Assembly: GCA_021647805.1 (NCBI GenBank)
Contig: JAKITZ010000116.1
Location: 1 to 7,416 of the forward strand
Direction of reading: 5' to 3'
From: Robiginitomaculum sp.
Lineage (GTDB): Bacteria; Pseudomonadota; Alphaproteobacteria; Caulobacterales; Maricaulaceae
DNA length: 7,416 nt
In this document: positions 5,849 through 7,416 of the stretch, piece by piece
Numbering within the stretch: position 1 is the stretch's first letter
Layout of the letters: every line of letters begins with the position of its first letter
Notes under the pieces: model-generated
Told to the model about the DNA's origin: nothing
The model's input: the letters and a program-made list of their open reading frames with translations, nothing else
Database searches by the model: none
Translations under genes and position numbers: made by a program

Positions 5849-6724
5849 ATGACATCAACATTACCTGTCTCCTTAACACCCGAAGCATCGCTTTCACGGT
5901 ATCTATCAGAAATCCGTAAATTCCCGATGCTAGAAAAGGGTGAGGAATTTATGCTGGCCAATCGCTGGATAGAGCATCAAGACAGTGATGCCGCTCATAA
6001 AATGGTAACTTCACATTTACGATTAGTGGCAAAGATCGCCATGGGTTACCGTGGTTATGGGCTACCTATCGGCGAAGTTATTTCCGAAGGTAATGTCGGC
6101 CTTATGCAGGCGGTAAAGAAGTTTGAGCCGGCTAAAGGGTTTCGCCTTGCTACTTATGCAATGTGGTGGATCAGAGCCAGTATTAAAGAATATATTTTAC
6201 GATCCTGGTCTTTAGTGAAAATGGGAACTACTGCGGCGCAAAAGAAACTATTTTTCAATTTGCGCCGAATGAAAGGCCAGATGAAAGCCATTGACGAGGG
6301 CGATCTGCGGCCTGATCAAGTAGAAGAGATTGCCACCAAACTTGGTGTAACCGAAACCGAAGTTATCTCGATGAACGGTCGAATGGCTGGTGGCGATGCT
6401 AGTCTAAATGCTCCAATTCGTTCGCAAGATGGCGAAAGTGGACAATGGCAGGACTGGTTGGAAGATGAAAACCAAACTGATCAAGAAACTGCCATTGCCG
6501 AATCAAATGAACATTCCACCCGAATGAGCTTGTTGAACGAAGCGATGCAAAGTCTAAATGCTCGCGAACAGGATATTATTCGCCAGCGAAAACTATCTGA
6601 TGAACCCAAAACCCTTGAAGAACTGGCCAAGGTTTATGGTGTCAGTCGCGAGAGGATTAGGCAAATAGAGGTAAGGGCATTTGAGAAACTACAATCACAA
6701 ATGTTAAATGCTGCCGCCGAGTAA
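5849..6724 (+). CDS. rpoH: RNA polymerase heat-shock sigma factor RpoH (sigma-32)
   Basis: RpoH directs transcription of chaperone and protease genes in response to heat and misfolded protein. It is a 291-residue group 3 sigma factor without region 1.1. Residues 14–42 hold region 1.2 (SLSRYLSEIRKFPMLEKGEE). Region 2 spans about 50–122, with SHLRLVAKIAMGYRGYGLP and the promoter-melting segment GFRLATYAMWWIRASIKEYI (97–116). The RpoH box QKKLFFNLRRMK at 131–142 separates this factor from RpoD and is linked to core binding and chaperone control. Region 4.2 is a helix-turn-helix at about 254–281 (KTLEELAKVYGVSRERIRQIE). A strong ribosome binding site TGGAGGA (5838–5844) precedes the ATG at 5849. 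The 193-nt upstream region is shared with divergent rnd. No clear terminator follows before uvrB, 87 nt downstream. Many alphaproteobacteria have more than one RpoH paralogue, and which one this is cannot be told. Confidence 0.96.
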   Translation: MTSTLPVSLTPEASLSRYLSEIRKFPMLEKGEEFMLANRWIEHQDSDAAHKMVTSHLRLVAKIAMGYRGYGLPIGEVISEGNVGLMQAVKKFEPAKGFRLATYAMWWIRASIKEYILRSWSLVKMGTTAAQKKLFFNLRRMKGQMKAIDEGDLRPDQVEEIATKLGVTETEVISMNGRMAGGDASLNAPIRSQDGESGQWQDWLEDENQTDQETAIAESNEHSTRMSLLNEAMQSLNAREQDIIRQRKLSDEPKTLEELAKVYGVSRERIRQIEVRAFEKLQSQMLNAAAE

Positions 6725-6768
6725 GGTGTAGAGTCGGTAAGCAATTAAAGTCGCGATAATTCGCTAAA

Positions 6769-6783
6769 GAACAAACTAGAAAC
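6769..6783. promoter_or_regulatory. Candidate LexA operator (SOS box) upstream of uvrB
   Basis: GAAC (6769–6772), 7 nt, then AAAC (6780–6783) differs at one base from GAAC-N7-GAAC. That is the reverse complement of the alphaproteobacterial LexA site GTTC-N7-GTTC. It lies 28 nt before the uvrB ATG. uvrB is SOS-controlled in E. coli, so the position fits. With random bases, I estimate about a 5% chance of such a near-match in this gap, counting both orientations. Confidence 0.35.
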
Positions 6784-6811
6784 CTCTGTGGAAACCCGCT
6801 AAGCTACTTCC

Positions 6812-7416
6812 ATGAAACAGACTAAGGGCATATCAGATTCTGCTGTCAGCGATTTTGTGCTGGACACTGGCGAAACTACGCTAGAGCCTGCGTGGCAGCC
6901 GCACCGCCCTAAGCGTCCAAAGAAATCTGATGGCGGAAAAGCTTTCAACTTGGTCAGCGAGTTTGAACCCAAAGGCGATCAGCCAGCAGCCATTGCCGAT
7001 CTTGTTGCGGGTGTCCGTGCTGGCGAGATGGATCAAGTATTGCTTGGTGTTACCGGCTCCGGCAAAACATTTACTATGGCGCAGGTGATCAACGAGACCC
7101 AGAGACCAGCACTTATTCTTGCTCATAACAAAACCTTGGCGGCGCAATTATATGGGGAATTTAGGTCTTTCTTCCCAGACAATGCTGTCGAGTATTTTGT
7201 TTCTTATTATGATTATTACCAACCAGAAGCCTATGTGCCACGCACCGATACCTATATTGAAAAAGATAGTGCCATTAATGCAACCATTGACCGGATGCGC
7301 CATGCTGCCACTCGTTCGATATTAGAGCGTGATGATGTGATTATTGTATCGTCGGGCTCGTGCATTTACGGCATTGGGTTGGTGGAAACCTATACTGCTA
7401 TGACGTTTAGTCGCGA
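6812..7416 (+). CDS. uvrB: Excinuclease ABC subunit B (UvrB), 3' end cut off by the window edge
   Basis: UvrB is the DNA-damage verification helicase of nucleotide-excision repair. It is loaded by UvrA and then recruits UvrC to make the incisions. The first 201 residues are present, less than a third of the usual protein. Residues 45–61 carry the N-terminal FNLVSEFEPKGDQPAAI motif. Walker A is GVTGSGKT at 79–86. Then come LAHNKTLAAQLYGEF (104–117), the aromatic β-hairpin that clamps damaged DNA at 131–156 (YFVSYYDYYQPEAYVPR, DTYIEKDSAIN), and RMRHAATRS (161–169). An N-terminal extension of about 44 residues precedes the core. The ATG at 6812 is the first in frame that covers the core, but no good Shine-Dalgarno sequence precedes it, so the exact start is uncertain. 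Near the edge, residues 180–190 (SSGSCIYGIGL) differ at two positions from what I recall as usual, ASVSCIYGIGS. Confidence 0.95.
   Translation, partial: MKQTKGISDSAVSDFVLDTGETTLEPAWQPHRPKRPKKSDGGKAFNLVSEFEPKGDQPAAIADLVAGVRAGEMDQVLLGVTGSGKTFTMAQVINETQRPALILAHNKTLAAQLYGEFRSFFPDNAVEYFVSYYDYYQPEAYVPRTDTYIEKDSAINATIDRMRHAATRSILERDDVIIVSSGSCIYGIGLVETYTAMTFSR

Noticed and set aside
1..7416. A new defence, mobile or accessory system
   Set aside because: Every sizeable coding region belongs to a known core family in a conserved order. No insertion sequence, integrase, toxin-antitoxin pair, CRISPR array or cargo gene is visible.

Overview
The window is a stretch of conserved core genome from an alphaproteobacterium. 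Three things point there: the gene order rnd–lptC–lptA–lptB–rpoN–hpf–ptsN, a short RNase D without an HRDC domain, and an RpoH-type sigma factor. Base composition looks moderately AT-rich (judged by eye, not counted). The genus cannot be named from this sequence.

Layout. Positions 1–5655 hold one co-directional minus-strand block. In the direction of transcription it reads rnd (5655–5041), a 210-nt gap up to the preferred lptC start that contains inverted repeats, lptC (4830–4135), lptA (4138–3602, 4-nt overlap), lptB (3519–2758), rpoN (2758–1235, 1-nt overlap), hpf (1116–517, broken by an in-frame UGA) and ptsN (from 425, running off the left edge). Positions 5656–5848 are a divergent intergenic region. 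The plus strand then carries rpoH (5849–6724) and the 5' part of uvrB (from 6812, running off the right edge). No gene-free stretch exceeds about 210 bases. There are no tRNA or rRNA genes, insertion sequences or CRISPR arrays.

Function. lptC, lptA and lptB encode parts of the lipopolysaccharide export machine. rpoN, hpf and ptsN link alternative transcription (sigma-54), ribosome hibernation and the nitrogen-related phosphotransferase branch. rpoH encodes the heat-shock sigma factor and uvrB a nucleotide-excision repair helicase.

The main anomaly is hpf. A long-form hibernation factor of 199 codons is interrupted at codon 96 by UGA, in the context UGA-C. The reading frame and the conserved residues continue unbroken through the linker and the C-terminal dimerisation domain. 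As written, the gene would make a 95-residue short-type HPF and, separately, a free dimerisation domain. This may be a nonsense mutation, a sequence error, a true gene split, or a leaky stop. Secondary observations are a shared TTTTAGTATA element upstream of rnd, lptC and rpoH, an intergenic palindrome resembling a rhizobial repeat, and a near-match to the alphaproteobacterial LexA operator before uvrB.
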